DNA of 64,000 nt from Pedobacter caeni (GCF_900129215.1 NZ_FQUQ01000001.1:310001-374000), one strand, 5' to 3'; numbered from the stretch's first letter, positions 28,260-37,397 are shown. Notes: generated from the letters alone by a model not told the origin. Made by a program: numbers and translations.

Positions 28260-28904
28260 ATGATCGGATTTAAATTAAGCATTCTCATAATAGCTTCCAC
28301 TTTATTGTTGTCCTGCTCTGATAATGATAATAAAAGCTCAAACGCAAGAACTGCTGTGCAGACACAGCCTGCTTCTTCAGCTTCAGCCGACTATAGCTTG
28401 GCTGAACCTGGTGTTCAAAGCTCCAGTTTCTTGCCAACAAGACACGAGGAAACTATGACTAAGGAAAAGAAGTATAACCCTGACGGGTCGGTTACAGTAA
28501 CAACTATAACTACAGATGGCTTGGAAACAAAAAAAACTGAAGAAACTTTATTTCCAAATGTTGATGCCAGTTCAGGCATAACTAACGAAAAACAATATAT
28601 TACGGATAATTTTTCCGAGGCGCATGATTATGCCAGGAAAGCGTATTTAAACGCTACAGATGTTGAAAACGCAAACGATTACCTGAAGAAAGCAATGTCG
28701 TATTTTGAAGATGCTGAAAGCGATGCCAACGAAGTAGATTGCGACGATGCACAGTCTTCTGCGGCAGATGGATATAGTTATGCTAAAAAGGGCTACAATG
28801 AAACAGATCCAGGCGAAATTGAGCGTTATGCTAAGAAAGCAATGAATGAGGCCGAAGAAGGTAAGAATTCAATGGAAGAATGTCAAAGAAAAAATCAAAT
28901 GTAA
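28260..28904 (+). CDS. Lipoprotein of unknown function inside the defence-like block
   Basis: A 214-residue lipoprotein (signal ending LLLSC, Cys19, then SDNDNK). The mature part has a strand pair (KYNPDGSVTVTTITTDGLET) and a helical C-terminal half with regularly placed Tyr-Ala-Lys-Lys motifs (DYARKAYLNA, YAKKGYNE, YAKKAMNEA), which read like tandem TPR-like helices. Unrecognised family. It may be unrelated to the defence-type neighbours: the HNH gene starts 18 bases after its stop. Confidence 0.6.
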   Translation: MIGFKLSILIIASTLLLSCSDNDNKSSNARTAVQTQPASSASADYSLAEPGVQSSSFLPTRHEETMTKEKKYNPDGSVTVTTITTDGLETKKTEETLFPNVDASSGITNEKQYITDNFSEAHDYARKAYLNATDVENANDYLKKAMSYFEDAESDANEVDCDDAQSSAADGYSYAKKGYNETDPGEIERYAKKAMNEAEEGKNSMEECQRKNQM

Positions 28905-28922
28905 TTTTAAATATGATAGATT

Positions 28923-29375
28923 ATGCGCTCACAAGATCTCGAAAAATCCCGTCAATTTATTGATTTAGAAAGCTATTACCGAATTGAGAAATTAAGAGTA
29001 GCAAAGAATTACAACAGAGCAAAGCATAGAGGATTTACTGATAAAAATGATTTTGCAGACTGGTTTATAGACCAACTTGAAGCTTATAATTGCAAATGTT
29101 TTTATTGCGAAACCTCTATTCATGAAATAAAGCGGCTTATTGATGCTGGATTGCTAAAACAAAGGAATACGAGGTTTGGCCATCGGGGAAAAATCCTGGA
29201 AGTAGATAAAAACGACAATGACTATACAAAAGAACAATGTGTTTTATCATGTTATTACTGCAATAATGACAAAAGTTATACTTCTGACAAGGATGACTAT
29301 AAGGAACATTTTGGTGCAAATAGACATATTTATTTTAGGGGATTAATTGATAAACTTAATGCAAACAATGTTTGA
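28923..29375 (+). CDS. HNH endonuclease-like zinc-finger protein
   Basis: A 150-residue protein. It has two CxxC pairs (C59/C62 in CFYC; C110/C113 in CYYC) expected to hold a structural zinc, and between them LEVDKNDNDYTKEQC and after them NNDKS. This matches the treble-clef HNH nuclease pattern in which the E/H-x-D and N residues surround the metal. It is not fused to another domain. Its position 108 bases before two DUF262 genes, one lacking an HNH end, suggests it could supply nuclease activity to that pair. The catalytic histidine is replaced by Glu (EVD), so activity is uncertain. Confidence 0.65.
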   Translation: MRSQDLEKSRQFIDLESYYRIEKLRVAKNYNRAKHRGFTDKNDFADWFIDQLEAYNCKCFYCETSIHEIKRLIDAGLLKQRNTRFGHRGKILEVDKNDNDYTKEQCVLSCYYCNNDKSYTSDKDDYKEHFGANRHIYFRGLIDKLNANNV

Positions 29376-29483
29376 TGAGCTAAGTAAGGGTAAAGAGAAA
29401 GGAAATTTCTTTTTTAAAACAAATGCTTGCTTATCATAAAGCAAGCAATATTTATAAACGAATAAACGAAACGTATCTCATTT

Positions 29484-30866
29484 ATGTCAAATACACACAC
29501 TGTATTTACAGATATTCAAACTGTAGAAGGACTTTTATTTGGGGAAGAATTGTCCATCCCTGAATATCAAAGGCCATATAAATGGTCAGCAAAAAATGTT
29601 AATCAGTTAATTGATGATATATTACTATTTTCAGATAAATCATCTTATCGAATAGGCACTGTAGTTATTCATGCCGATGGAGATAAAAGAAATATAGTGG
29701 ATGGCCAGCAAAGAATCTTTACCCTAAGTCTGATTGCTGCTGAGCTGTTAAAAACGGAAGTTGGCGCTAGGATGGGAGGTCATAAAATAAGCCAACTGAG
29801 TATTGCTAAATACAATATCATTAACACCATCAGCATTTCTAATCTGAAGCAAAATCTATGGGTTGTGAAGGCGAGAGTAAAAGAATTTAACGGGGATCAA
29901 ATCGAATTCTTCTTTCAGAAATGTGAATTGGTTTATATTGAACTAAATGATATTTCTGAAGCCTTTCAGTTTTTTGATTCACAAAACTCCAGAGGTCGAG
30001 ATTTAGCCCCACACGATTTGTTAAAGGCATTTCATTTAAGAGAGATGGCTCAGGTATCTGAAAAAGACAAAATAAAATGCGTGAATTATTGGGAGGATAT
30101 TTCCGATAACTTACCTAATATTTTTGGTAACTACCTTTTCAGAATAAGAAGATGGTCCAAAGGGAAGAGGGCCTTAGCATTTACAAAAAATAACATTTCA
30201 GTATTTAAGGGGATTAGTGTTGATGAGGAGAAACTATTTAATTTTGAAATGCCTTACCGTATAAATCATTTTTTTACGGATCAATATAACCAAGATGTTG
30301 TTCGTAAAATTGATGGTTTGAAAAGCAATTTTCCATTCCAAATTGATCAGGTCATTGTAAATGGTAAACGTTTTTTCGAGTACGTTCATCATTATGCTAA
30401 TATTATTAAAACAATAGATAATAGCCATGATGAGAAACATTTTAAAAAATCAATTCAAAAATATCTGGGAGACGGTGACGTGATGGCTCATCGCATTTAC
30501 AAAGACTTAAGGACTTATAAGGACAGATTTAGGCAAGGCGATAGGTATGTTCGTAATTTATTTGATTGCTGTACGCTATACTACCTGGATAAATTCGGTG
30601 CTGTTAAGTTTGAAGATGCAATTGTTAAATTTTTTATTTGGAGTTATGCTATTCGGTTAGAGCAGCAATCTGTTTATCAGGTAACAACCGATAATCATGC
30701 TATTAGCAGTCACGGGATGATAAGAGTCATTAGAGAGGCTATACACCCAAAGGAAATTTTACATAAAAACTCAGATCCAATAGAATATGTAGGGGATGAT
30801 AAAGCTGTAAAAGGAATTGAAGGTATATATGAATTAATGGAATTAGTACACATTTTTAGGAGTTAA
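29484..30866 (+). CDS. DUF262 (GmrS/ParB-like) protein without HNH domain
   Basis: A 460-residue protein with the DUF262 signature: IPEYQRPYKW at 25-34 and DGQQR at 73-77, then FFDSQNSRGRDLAPHDLLKA. DUF262 is the N-terminal NTPase-like domain of the type IV modification-dependent enzyme GmrSD and of BrxU; it belongs to the ParB/Srx fold and its DGQQR motif binds nucleotide. The C-terminal half shows no DUF1524 HNH motif. Only one base lies between its stop and the next DUF262 gene, so they are a coupled pair. Restriction of modified phage DNA is inferred by family. Confidence 0.82.
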   Translation: MSNTHTVFTDIQTVEGLLFGEELSIPEYQRPYKWSAKNVNQLIDDILLFSDKSSYRIGTVVIHADGDKRNIVDGQQRIFTLSLIAAELLKTEVGARMGGHKISQLSIAKYNIINTISISNLKQNLWVVKARVKEFNGDQIEFFFQKCELVYIELNDISEAFQFFDSQNSRGRDLAPHDLLKAFHLREMAQVSEKDKIKCVNYWEDISDNLPNIFGNYLFRIRRWSKGKRALAFTKNNISVFKGISVDEEKLFNFEMPYRINHFFTDQYNQDVVRKIDGLKSNFPFQIDQVIVNGKRFFEYVHHYANIIKTIDNSHDEKHFKKSIQKYLGDGDVMAHRIYKDLRTYKDRFRQGDRYVRNLFDCCTLYYLDKFGAVKFEDAIVKFFIWSYAIRLEQQSVYQVTTDNHAISSHGMIRVIREAIHPKEILHKNSDPIEYVGDDKAVKGIEGIYELMELVHIFRS

Positions 30867-30867
30867 G

Positions 30868-32820
30868 ATGGATAATATCGATAAGCCGTTGGAATTAACA
30901 ATTGAGGCAGTCTTTCAAGATGATCAATACATTATTCCACTTTACCAAAGAAATTACGCTTGGGAAGAGAAGGAAATAAATCAATTAATACAAGATATTT
31001 GGGATTTTGCATCTGATGATTTAGAATCCAATTACTATATCGGTTCATTGGTTGTTCACAAACGTAAGTTAAATGACGACATTAAGGTTGTTTATGAAAC
31101 GATTGACGGCCAACAGCGTCTTACCACATTAAATATTTTGCTTAGTGTAATCAAAAATGAATTTGGTTTTGATGTTCCTGTAAAACATTACGAAAAATTA
31201 AAGTTTGATAGTAGATTGCTCTCTACTGAGACACTCAAACGGCTTTACTATGGAGAGGTAAATAACAGCGGTCCAAAAAATCCAAGTATGGTGCAAGCTT
31301 ATGCTATTATACTTAAAAAATTAAACGAACATAGTGAAATTGAGATTAATCAGTTTTATTATTATCTGTTAAATAAAGTTGTGATACTCAGGGTTGAAGT
31401 GCCTAAAGACACGGATTTAAATCATTATTTCGAAATAATGAATAACCGTGGGGAACAATTAGAGAAACAAGAAATTCTCAAAGCTAGTTTATTAGCACAT
31501 TTAATGTATGATGAAGAAAGTTCACTTGCATTCTCCATGATTTGGGATGCCTGTTCCAACATGGATAAGTATATGCAGCTAAATTTTAAAAAGAAGTATC
31601 GTGATGCGGTTTTTTTAGAAGGCGACGAAAAGACCTGGGATTATTTGCCGGAAAATTTTGAAGAATTTAAGCAGTACATACTTCCCGTAAAGAATAAAGA
31701 GGTAAATACAAAAGAGAAGCTAGAAGAGCTAAATATCATAAGCCTATTGACGGGCGAATTAAAAGACAATATCCAGAGTTATGAGGACGATGACAATGAA
31801 TTTGAGAATGTAACCTTTAATTCGATTATCGGGTTCCCGAATTTTTTGTTACATGTTTTAAGGGTTTATAGTCAGGAAGATATTCGACTGGATGACAAAA
31901 GATTAATTAAGACTTTTGAACGATATATTGATAAACAGGCTGATAAGGTTCAGTTTGTGAAAGATTTTGCATCAGCACTTTTAAAATGCAGGTTTTTGTT
32001 CGACAAATACATTATTAAAAGGGAATTTAAGCACGATACTGATTCCTGGAGTTTACAAGCTTTGAGAATTACAAAAAGCAGAAAGCAACTTAAGGCTTAT
32101 TATACTAAATCTTTCGAAAGCGAAATAATTAATAAAAGAATTTTAATGTTACTCTCAATGTTTCATGTTTCTTTTCCTCAAATTATATATAAGCATTGGT
32201 TGTCAGGTGTTTTAAACTTTTTATACAATCAAAGTAACTTAGATATAGAAGGGGAGGTGTATGCATGCCATCTTGAAAAATTATCAAATGCATTTCTCTT
32301 TGATCGATTTGGCAAACAAGAAGTCGAATATTACGATATCATTTTTAAAAATCAATGTGAATTAATCAATAAGGCGATTAATGAAGATTTACTCCATGTA
32401 GGTACGAATGTTCAAAATTTCATATTTAACAGATTAGATTATTTGATATGGCGTTCAGAGACACTAGAGAAAGAGAAAAGATTCAATATCATGAATATTG
32501 AATCTTTTGAATTTGCTTTCAGAAGTTCAGTAGAGCACTATTATCCCCAAAATGCTAAACCAGGTGCAGTTAAAATACTCGTAGGAAAGAATTATATCCA
32601 TCAATTTGGAAATCTATGTCTGATAAGTCGAAGTAAGAATTCAGAGTTGAGTAACTATTCTCCGCTAGCTAAGGCAGAACATTATGAACAATCGTCGACT
32701 ATTGAAAGTTTAAAGCAAAGGTTGATGATGCGTAAAAGAGAAAATTGGGATGAGCAATCTATATTAGAACATCAGAAAGAAATGATTGATTTGTTGATTA
32801 AAAAAGGTGAGTTAAATTAA
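30868..32820 (+). CDS. DUF262-DUF1524 (GmrSD-like) protein
   Basis: A 650-residue protein joining an N-terminal DUF262 domain (IPLYQRNYAW at 23-32; DGQQR at 80-84; EIMNNRGEQLEKQEILKA) to a C-terminal DUF1524 HNH nuclease: VEHYYPQ at 555-561, HQFGNLCLIS at 578-587, then NSELSNYSPLAKAE. This is the GmrSD architecture, a type IV restriction enzyme of modified cytosine DNA in the characterised case. With the DUF262-only gene one base upstream it forms a tandem pair of diverged paralogues. Codon use is AT-rich like the other genes of the block. Confidence 0.85.
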   Translation: MDNIDKPLELTIEAVFQDDQYIIPLYQRNYAWEEKEINQLIQDIWDFASDDLESNYYIGSLVVHKRKLNDDIKVVYETIDGQQRLTTLNILLSVIKNEFGFDVPVKHYEKLKFDSRLLSTETLKRLYYGEVNNSGPKNPSMVQAYAIILKKLNEHSEIEINQFYYYLLNKVVILRVEVPKDTDLNHYFEIMNNRGEQLEKQEILKASLLAHLMYDEESSLAFSMIWDACSNMDKYMQLNFKKKYRDAVFLEGDEKTWDYLPENFEEFKQYILPVKNKEVNTKEKLEELNIISLLTGELKDNIQSYEDDDNEFENVTFNSIIGFPNFLLHVLRVYSQEDIRLDDKRLIKTFERYIDKQADKVQFVKDFASALLKCRFLFDKYIIKREFKHDTDSWSLQALRITKSRKQLKAYYTKSFESEIINKRILMLLSMFHVSFPQIIYKHWLSGVLNFLYNQSNLDIEGEVYACHLEKLSNAFLFDRFGKQEVEYYDIIFKNQCELINKAINEDLLHVGTNVQNFIFNRLDYLIWRSETLEKEKRFNIMNIESFEFAFRSSVEHYYPQNAKPGAVKILVGKNYIHQFGNLCLISRSKNSELSNYSPLAKAEHYEQSSTIESLKQRLMMRKRENWDEQSILEHQKEMIDLLIKKGELN

Positions 32821-32962
32821 TACGTAGCCAGGCTCTCCAGGAAAGGAGTTTTTACCTTGATGACCTTATATCAGATACTAACTAATAATTGATTATGTTC
32901 TTTAAAATAACTTTTTTTTCTTCACCTGCATAAGTGTTTTTTATTATGGATAAAGCTATAAT

Positions 32963-33187
32963 TGGCACAATCCAGTGCAGGAGGCATTTCCTGTTATTCA
33001 CGGACGGTATTTGCAAACGGGGTTAATGAAACCTTTTGACAGGCTGCCTGCCCGTGCGGAAGCTTTGGTTCGCCCTGAATTCTGGAAATTATCCCAAAAC
33101 CCTGCAGGCGAATACATCTAATTCAATACAAAGGCTTCCGATATCCGGATAAAATACAGGCTGGAAAAAGGATGCCAGCTATTATGA
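32963..33187 (+). pseudogene. Relic of an SGNH/GDSL hydrolase N-terminal domain
   Basis: One frame reads W-H-N-P at 32963, then HGRYLQTGLMKPFDRLPARA, a stop, then FNTKASDIRIKYRLEKG and a second stop at 33185-33187. The pattern FDRLPARAE...RPEFWKLSQNPAG...F.TKASDI.IKY is that of the domain preceding the catalytic domain in secreted SGNH hydrolases of Bacteroidota. The internal TAA and lack of a catalytic domain mean it is dead. The flanks (32821-32962 and 33188-33270) hold nothing recognisable. Confidence 0.6.
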
Positions 33188-33270
33188 TTATCGGTAAATA
33201 TAGAATGGCTTCAAAAGTACAATGAAGAACTAAAAATAATTATATTTAACCCCGAAATTAATAACAAAAT

Positions 33271-33942
33271 ATGAGAAAAATTTTACACGGACTCAGTATT
33301 GTAATTCCTATGCTTTTGGCTTGCAACGGTAGCGATAAAGTTGAAAAAAAAAGTGAAGATAACCGTCTTTTAGATTCAATAAAAAAAGATTCAATAGAGG
33401 TTGCAAAAAAACACAAAGTTGATGAAAACAAAGTGATTGGTTCTATAGTTTTTGGTATTTCAAAGGGAGAATATAATAAGCGGGAAACAGCATTTTTTAA
33501 AGAAACAAAATACAAGCCTTGGAGTAACAGCGATCTTGATAGAAACAAAATCGGCGACTATAAATTTGAAAGAATAACGCCTTTTTTTAATGAAAATAAG
33601 CTTTATAAAGTTGTAGTGCATGGACGTTTCATCCATTACGAAGAATATAATTCAGAAATGAATGAGCAGGTAACCGCCTTAAAAAGAATGTTAGTAGGCA
33701 AATATGGAGAACCTCGCGAAGGCCAAGGCGCACCAGAATGGCATACGACCGAAGAAGGCTATACCTATTTAGCTTATCGCTGGGAGATTGGAGCTAAAAC
33801 TATCGAAATGCGAGTATTAAATGATGGTTTAACTTACGAGTTGCAACTGCATGTTTTTCTACCAGCTATTGTGAAGGCGTTAGAAAATGCCGAGGCCGAT
33901 AAAAAAATAGAAAATGCAGAAAATGCAAAAAGTGCGCTCTAA
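33271..33942 (+). CDS. Putative lipoprotein of unknown function
   Basis: A 223-residue protein with a lipoprotein signal (MRKILHGLSIVIPMLLAC), a lysine-rich linker, a central alpha/beta domain (VIGSIVFGISKGEY, YKVVVHGRFIHYEEY, ALKRMLVGKYGEP) and a charged C-terminal tail rich in Glu, Lys and Ala. The core looks like a two-layer sandwich seen in many small Bacteroidota lipoproteins. I do not recognise the family. It is a single gene with its own terminator. Confidence 0.6.
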   Translation: MRKILHGLSIVIPMLLACNGSDKVEKKSEDNRLLDSIKKDSIEVAKKHKVDENKVIGSIVFGISKGEYNKRETAFFKETKYKPWSNSDLDRNKIGDYKFERITPFFNENKLYKVVVHGRFIHYEEYNSEMNEQVTALKRMLVGKYGEPREGQGAPEWHTTEEGYTYLAYRWEIGAKTIEMRVLNDGLTYELQLHVFLPAIVKALENAEADKKIENAENAKSAL

Positions 33943-33963
33943 CTATAATTGTAAATTATTACG

Positions 33964-33988
33964 GCCCCGTAAATAACGGGGCTTTTTT
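33964..33988 (+). terminator. Strong intrinsic terminator
   Basis: Perfect 7-bp GC-rich stem GCCCCGT / ACGGGGC with a 5-base loop followed directly by TTTTTT. It ends the transcript of the lipoprotein gene stopping at 33942. Confidence 0.9.
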
Positions 33989-34206
33989 ATATGATATCTT
34001 TTTTAGTCTGAGCTTAGAATGTTTGTCGTCTTTGTAACAAGAGGTGTGTCACGAAATCTATACAAAGCAAAATACTATACTAACTTAGCAGAGCGAAATG
34101 CGAATACTAAAACGTCTGGTTTGAGCTATCACAATTGTTTAGGTATTGTGGCGCGGAATACCTGGTTAGATAAATTTATGAAAAGGAATAGAGATGACCT
34201 CTAATC

Positions 34207-34700
34207 ATGAAACATGTACTGCTTTTTATTTTATTGGCAATCATTAATTGTAATGCCAATGCTCAGGTTACGATGGTCGTAAGAAATGATGTCACTATTA
34301 TACTCAACGCTATGTTAAAAATGACATGGATTGGCAGATCTTACGCATCCTAGAATTATAGTACAAATGGGAGGTAAGGAAAAAGCGATTGTAGGTATCA
34401 ACGCCGCGATTGTGGAGATGAAAAGTAGGGGGATGAGTTTTAGTAATGTTTCAATCGGGAAAACAGGTAAATTTTATACCAATGAAAAAGAATTGTACTG
34501 CGTTGTCCCTCAGGGAATAACCTTGAATAAGGAAGGTGGCTATTTTAGCAGCCTCTCTTCATAGCCAAGATCAAGGTGAAACCTATAAATTTGTGTCCGC
34601 CGATAATATTGGCCGGGATAGGTTGAAGATCATGTTTCCTGAATTGCCAGATGGACTGGAGGTTTTGCCGCAAACTGATCCCGTTTTACATAAGCAGTAA
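34207..34700 (+). pseudogene. Frameshifted paralogue of the secreted protein encoded at 53752-54261
   Basis: The DNA aligns over its whole length with the intact gene at 53752: same signal peptide region, GGKEKAI (intact: GGREKAI), same FPELPDGLEVL end. Two deletions break it: about 5 bases near 34320 and 11 bases near 34561 (the intact copy has acattgggcat there). The middle frame remains open from 34331 to 34564, so a gene caller may report a 77-residue protein, but start and end are out of frame. It is followed by a convergent VOC gene whose own paralogue is at 50303. Confidence 0.85.
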
Positions 34701-34739
34701 CCTGTTTACAAGTAGACAATTAACTGTTATTCCCTCTCA

Positions 34740-35087
34740 TTAAACGTGACATAAAATATTAACGAGCTTACCAAAAGGATCTCTGACGTAAAATCTTTTT
34801 ACTCCCCAGGGCTCAACTACCGGACCATAGTCAATAACAAATACCGCTTCTTTTGCACGATTTAATGTTTCTTCGAAGTCATCTACTTCAATGGACAGAT
34901 CTGGTGTTAATGTTCCTGAACCACCTTCTGAAGCAAAACTTACCTGAATACCCATGTTTTGATCAATTCCATAAGTTGTAATCCAGCCATGATCCATTAA
35001 AATTTCCAGACCTAGTACATTCTTATAAAACATCTCAGCCTTAGTTATATTATCTGTATGAATATTTGCAACAATTCTTTTAACCAT
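34740..35087 (-). CDS. VOC (glyoxalase/bleomycin resistance) family protein, copy 1
   Basis: A 115-residue single-domain vicinal-oxygen-chelate protein: two beta-alpha-beta-beta-beta modules (VKRIVANIHTDNITKAEMFY and the DPFGKLVNIL end), which would dimerise to form a metal site. The closest relative is the copy at 50303-50650, with 99 of 115 residues the same by my count. Substrate unknown; small VOC proteins of this kind include antibiotic-binding and isomerase-like members. It faces the frameshifted gene at 34207 and is convergent with it. Confidence 0.85.
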   Translation of the reverse strand: MVKRIVANIHTDNITKAEMFYKNVLGLEILMDHGWITTYGIDQNMGIQVSFASEGGSGTLTPDLSIEVDDFEETLNRAKEAVFVIDYGPVVEPWGVKRFYVRDPFGKLVNILCHV

Positions 35088-35185
35088 AAACTAAAATAAG
35101 AATTAATTCCTAATCCTATCTGTCCAAAATATTAAGGTGTAAACTTATGTAAGTAATACCTGAATTGTCCGTACACTCTCCGGTG

Positions 35186-35284
35186 TTGGAAGGTATTTGA
35201 GAGGTAATTGGAAGACATCTGAGAGGTAGTTCCGTAGTTTTTTAACCTTCCAACTACCTCTCAACTACCTCTCAATTACCTTCC
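35186..35284. repeat. Long inverted repeat built from 11-base units
   Basis: The right arm (35249-35284, read on the minus strand) is GGAAGGTAATT, GAGAGGTAGTT, GAGAGGTAGTT, GGAAGG: units of 11 bases ending in GGTA. The left arm (35188-35234) carries the same units in plus orientation, GGAAGGTATTT, GAGAGGTAATT, then a partial unit and GAGAGGTAGTT. The arms can pair into a long imperfect stem. It lies in a 643-base gene-free stretch (35088-35730), the rest of which is AT-rich with nothing I recognise. The 11-base period puts identical bases on the same face of the helix. Confidence 0.7.
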
Positions 35285-35730
35285 AGATAAGTGGTTATTG
35301 TAATAATATTTTAAGGAAATTATACTTCAGCTATTTCTATTAAAAATTAGTAAATCCTTTTATTAGAATTATTAATATTTATTTGTAAATACATATTGCT
35401 TCAATTGGAATTTTATTGACTAATGAAAAACATTAATTATTTGGAATTTTAATTTCAAATTTTTATTTTGGGTTGTTATTATTTATCTACAAAATATTTT
35501 TAACCTGCAAGTGCGACTTTGAATTGCGTTTGACTCGGTTTTTATGTTTTTACTGGTTATTATTTAGATTGATTTTTGCCTTTTATGTACTTTTTTCTCT
35601 TGCGCGCTATTATTTGATTTTTTGCTAGACTGTTTTTGTTGATGAAGGCTGATTATTCAAATCCTGGTGTTTTAAAATTGTTTCACCCGATAATAAAAAA
35701 TATAATCAGTTCACCTAAATCAATATCATT

Positions 35731-36360
35731 ATGGCAATACAAAAAAAAGGACACGCTATTGGAAAGCTTGGACAAACGGTTAGCTATCTCCTAAATGGGG
35801 AACTTGTGACACGAACAATTGGTATCACAGATAAGAAGCCAACTAAACCACAATTAACATTCAGACAAAAAACTAAAATCCTAAATCCATTTTTAAAAAA
35901 GGTCACTGAATTCATTAACGTAGGATTTGAACTCGAAGGAGTCAAAGAGAGTAAACAACCTTATGCAATTGCATTTGGTCATAATCTGGTTAATGCCTTC
36001 AAAGGTACATATCCTAAAATGAGCATTGATTTTGAAAAGGTAAAACTCAGCTCCGGCAGTATGCCCTTGGTTTCCGAGATCAAGGTAGAAGTTGTAAATG
36101 AAGGCTTTAAATTTAACTGGAATCCGGATTCTGTAGAATTAGGTATGCACTGGACAGATCAGGTAATGTTGCTGGCTTATTTCCCCAAGCTTAAAAAAGC
36201 CATGTATATCACCGGTGGTACGAATAGAGATCTTGGAACTTGTCTACTTCCATTGTACACTATCAGTCGTGGACATGTAGCAGAAACCTATCTTTCCTTT
36301 ATCACTAACGATCACAGAAACATTTCCAACAGTATTTACACTGGCCAATGGCTTTGGTGA
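35731..36360 (+). CDS. DUF6266 family protein
   Basis: A 209-residue protein without signal peptide. The N-terminus GHAIGKLGQTVSYLLNGELV, a PTKPQLTFRQKTKI segment and a C-terminal YLSFITNDHRNISNSIYTG are typical of DUF6266, a family common in Sphingobacteriaceae and Flavobacteriaceae. Function unknown. In these bacteria such genes often occur near integrated elements, which fits the surroundings. An ATG after an AT-rich leader at 35731 is the only reasonable start. Confidence 0.75.
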   Translation: MAIQKKGHAIGKLGQTVSYLLNGELVTRTIGITDKKPTKPQLTFRQKTKILNPFLKKVTEFINVGFELEGVKESKQPYAIAFGHNLVNAFKGTYPKMSIDFEKVKLSSGSMPLVSEIKVEVVNEGFKFNWNPDSVELGMHWTDQVMLLAYFPKLKKAMYITGGTNRDLGTCLLPLYTISRGHVAETYLSFITNDHRNISNSIYTGQWLW

Positions 36361-36396
36361 ATTTGCTGATTTAAAAATCAATCTAATCCCTATTTT

Positions 36397-36666
36397 ATGA
36401 TTTTAAGATCCATCCTACATGTACTCAGACAGATTCTAAGTCTGCAGACAGAGAATACCAATAGACTTTTAGACCAGATTAATAGCTATAAACCTATTCA
36501 TGCGGAAGAGGTGTGGCTTCATACTGAAGACGTAATGCATCTATTTAAAAAAAGCGAAAAGACCATTTACAATTGGCGTCGAAAGGGGCAACTCCGTTAT
36601 AAAATTATTGGAGGAACTGCTTATTATTTAAGATCCGATATTTTTCAAATCTTAAATAAAGAATAA
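36397..36666 (+). CDS. Helix-turn-helix (MerR/excisionase-like) DNA-binding protein
   Basis: An 89-residue protein with an N-terminal amphipathic helix and a winged helix-turn-helix at about residues 40-88: WLHTEDVMHLFKKSEKTIYN then WRRKGQLRYKIIGGTAYYLRSDI. This is the HTH_17 (excisionase/MerR-like) pattern often seen next to integrases on Bacteroidota mobile elements. No integrase is present here. It lies 36 bases after the DUF6266 gene. Confidence 0.8.
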   Translation: MILRSILHVLRQILSLQTENTNRLLDQINSYKPIHAEEVWLHTEDVMHLFKKSEKTIYNWRRKGQLRYKIIGGTAYYLRSDIFQILNKE

Positions 36667-36742
36667 TCCTTCCTGATTTTAAGGGCATTGATGCCCTAAA
36701 TAAATATTGTAACAGTACTAACTTATTTTAAACGTTCTCATT

Positions 36743-37333
36743 ATGCATCGCACCATGTTATTTAATCAAATGATAGAGGTTATGCAGCGATTTTATCCAA
36801 TATCATCTGCATTAATTTTACAGCTATCACAAGTCATACATTTCATTGATTATAGAGCAGGATATACCATTCTCAACTATAAGGAGATTCAGAAATTTAT
36901 ATGGTTTCAACTCAAAGGCACTTCAGCAGAAATGACCAGAGACATAGTAAATTCGGGGGAATTTGCGAGTTGGTTTTGGTTTGTTGGAGATTTCATATAC
37001 ACTACACCAGGCTTCTTTAGTCAGCAGCCCTCAGAAAGTGCTATCGTTATCCTTGAAGATAGTAGTTTTATCTATATTTCAATTGAAGATTTCACGGCAT
37101 TAAAAAGACAGTTTTTGGAAGCCGAATCACTAATTGAGAAGCTTAGGGACAATTATAAAGTGCTTAGAACCCAACATGCAGCAGATATGAAACGCACTGC
37201 TTTAGAGCGGGCCAGGAATCTCTGTCATAACCATCCTCATCTTTTGAAAATTTGTTCAAGGAAGCAACTGGCCAGCTTTTTAAGCATGTCTCCGGACACG
37301 CTTACAAGGTCTTTAAAGAAGTTGACCAATTAG
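36743..37333 (+). CDS. Crp/Fnr family transcriptional regulator
   Basis: A 196-residue regulator with an N-terminal cyclic-nucleotide-binding-like jelly roll (about 10-130) and a C-terminal helix-turn-helix (about 150-195, LLKICSRKQLASFLSMSPDT, LTRSLKKL). The residues that bind cAMP are not evident, usual in Bacteroidota members of this group. It is followed by a hairpin and the MauE/DoxX gene, which may be its target; that is an inference from position. Confidence 0.82.
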   Translation: MHRTMLFNQMIEVMQRFYPISSALILQLSQVIHFIDYRAGYTILNYKEIQKFIWFQLKGTSAEMTRDIVNSGEFASWFWFVGDFIYTTPGFFSQQPSESAIVILEDSSFIYISIEDFTALKRQFLEAESLIEKLRDNYKVLRTQHAADMKRTALERARNLCHNHPHLLKICSRKQLASFLSMSPDTLTRSLKKLTN

Positions 37334-37361
37334 ACAACAGAATGATAAAGTAGCTAATTAC

Positions 37362-37397
37362 CCGACAACAATCGTATCATCATCCGACTGTTGTCGG
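37362..37397. promoter_or_regulatory. Palindrome upstream of the MauE/DoxX gene
   Basis: CCGACAACA (37362-37370) and TGTTGTCGG (37389-37397) are perfect 9-base inverted repeats with an 18-base spacer, in the gap between the Crp-family gene and the MauE gene. There is no T run after it, so an operator or RNA hairpin is more likely than a terminator. Confidence 0.45.

Noticed and set aside
32821..33270. A complete lipase/esterase gene
   Set aside because: Only the N-terminal domain remains, with an internal stop and no catalytic part.
34019..34204. 61-codon plus-strand ORF (MFVVFVTRGVSRNLYK start)
   Set aside because: No family resemblance, lies between a terminator and a pseudogene, no ribosome site; probably chance.
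35186..35284. CRISPR-like array
   Set aside because: Units are 11 bases, contiguous, and inverted between arms; there are no spacers and no cas genes.
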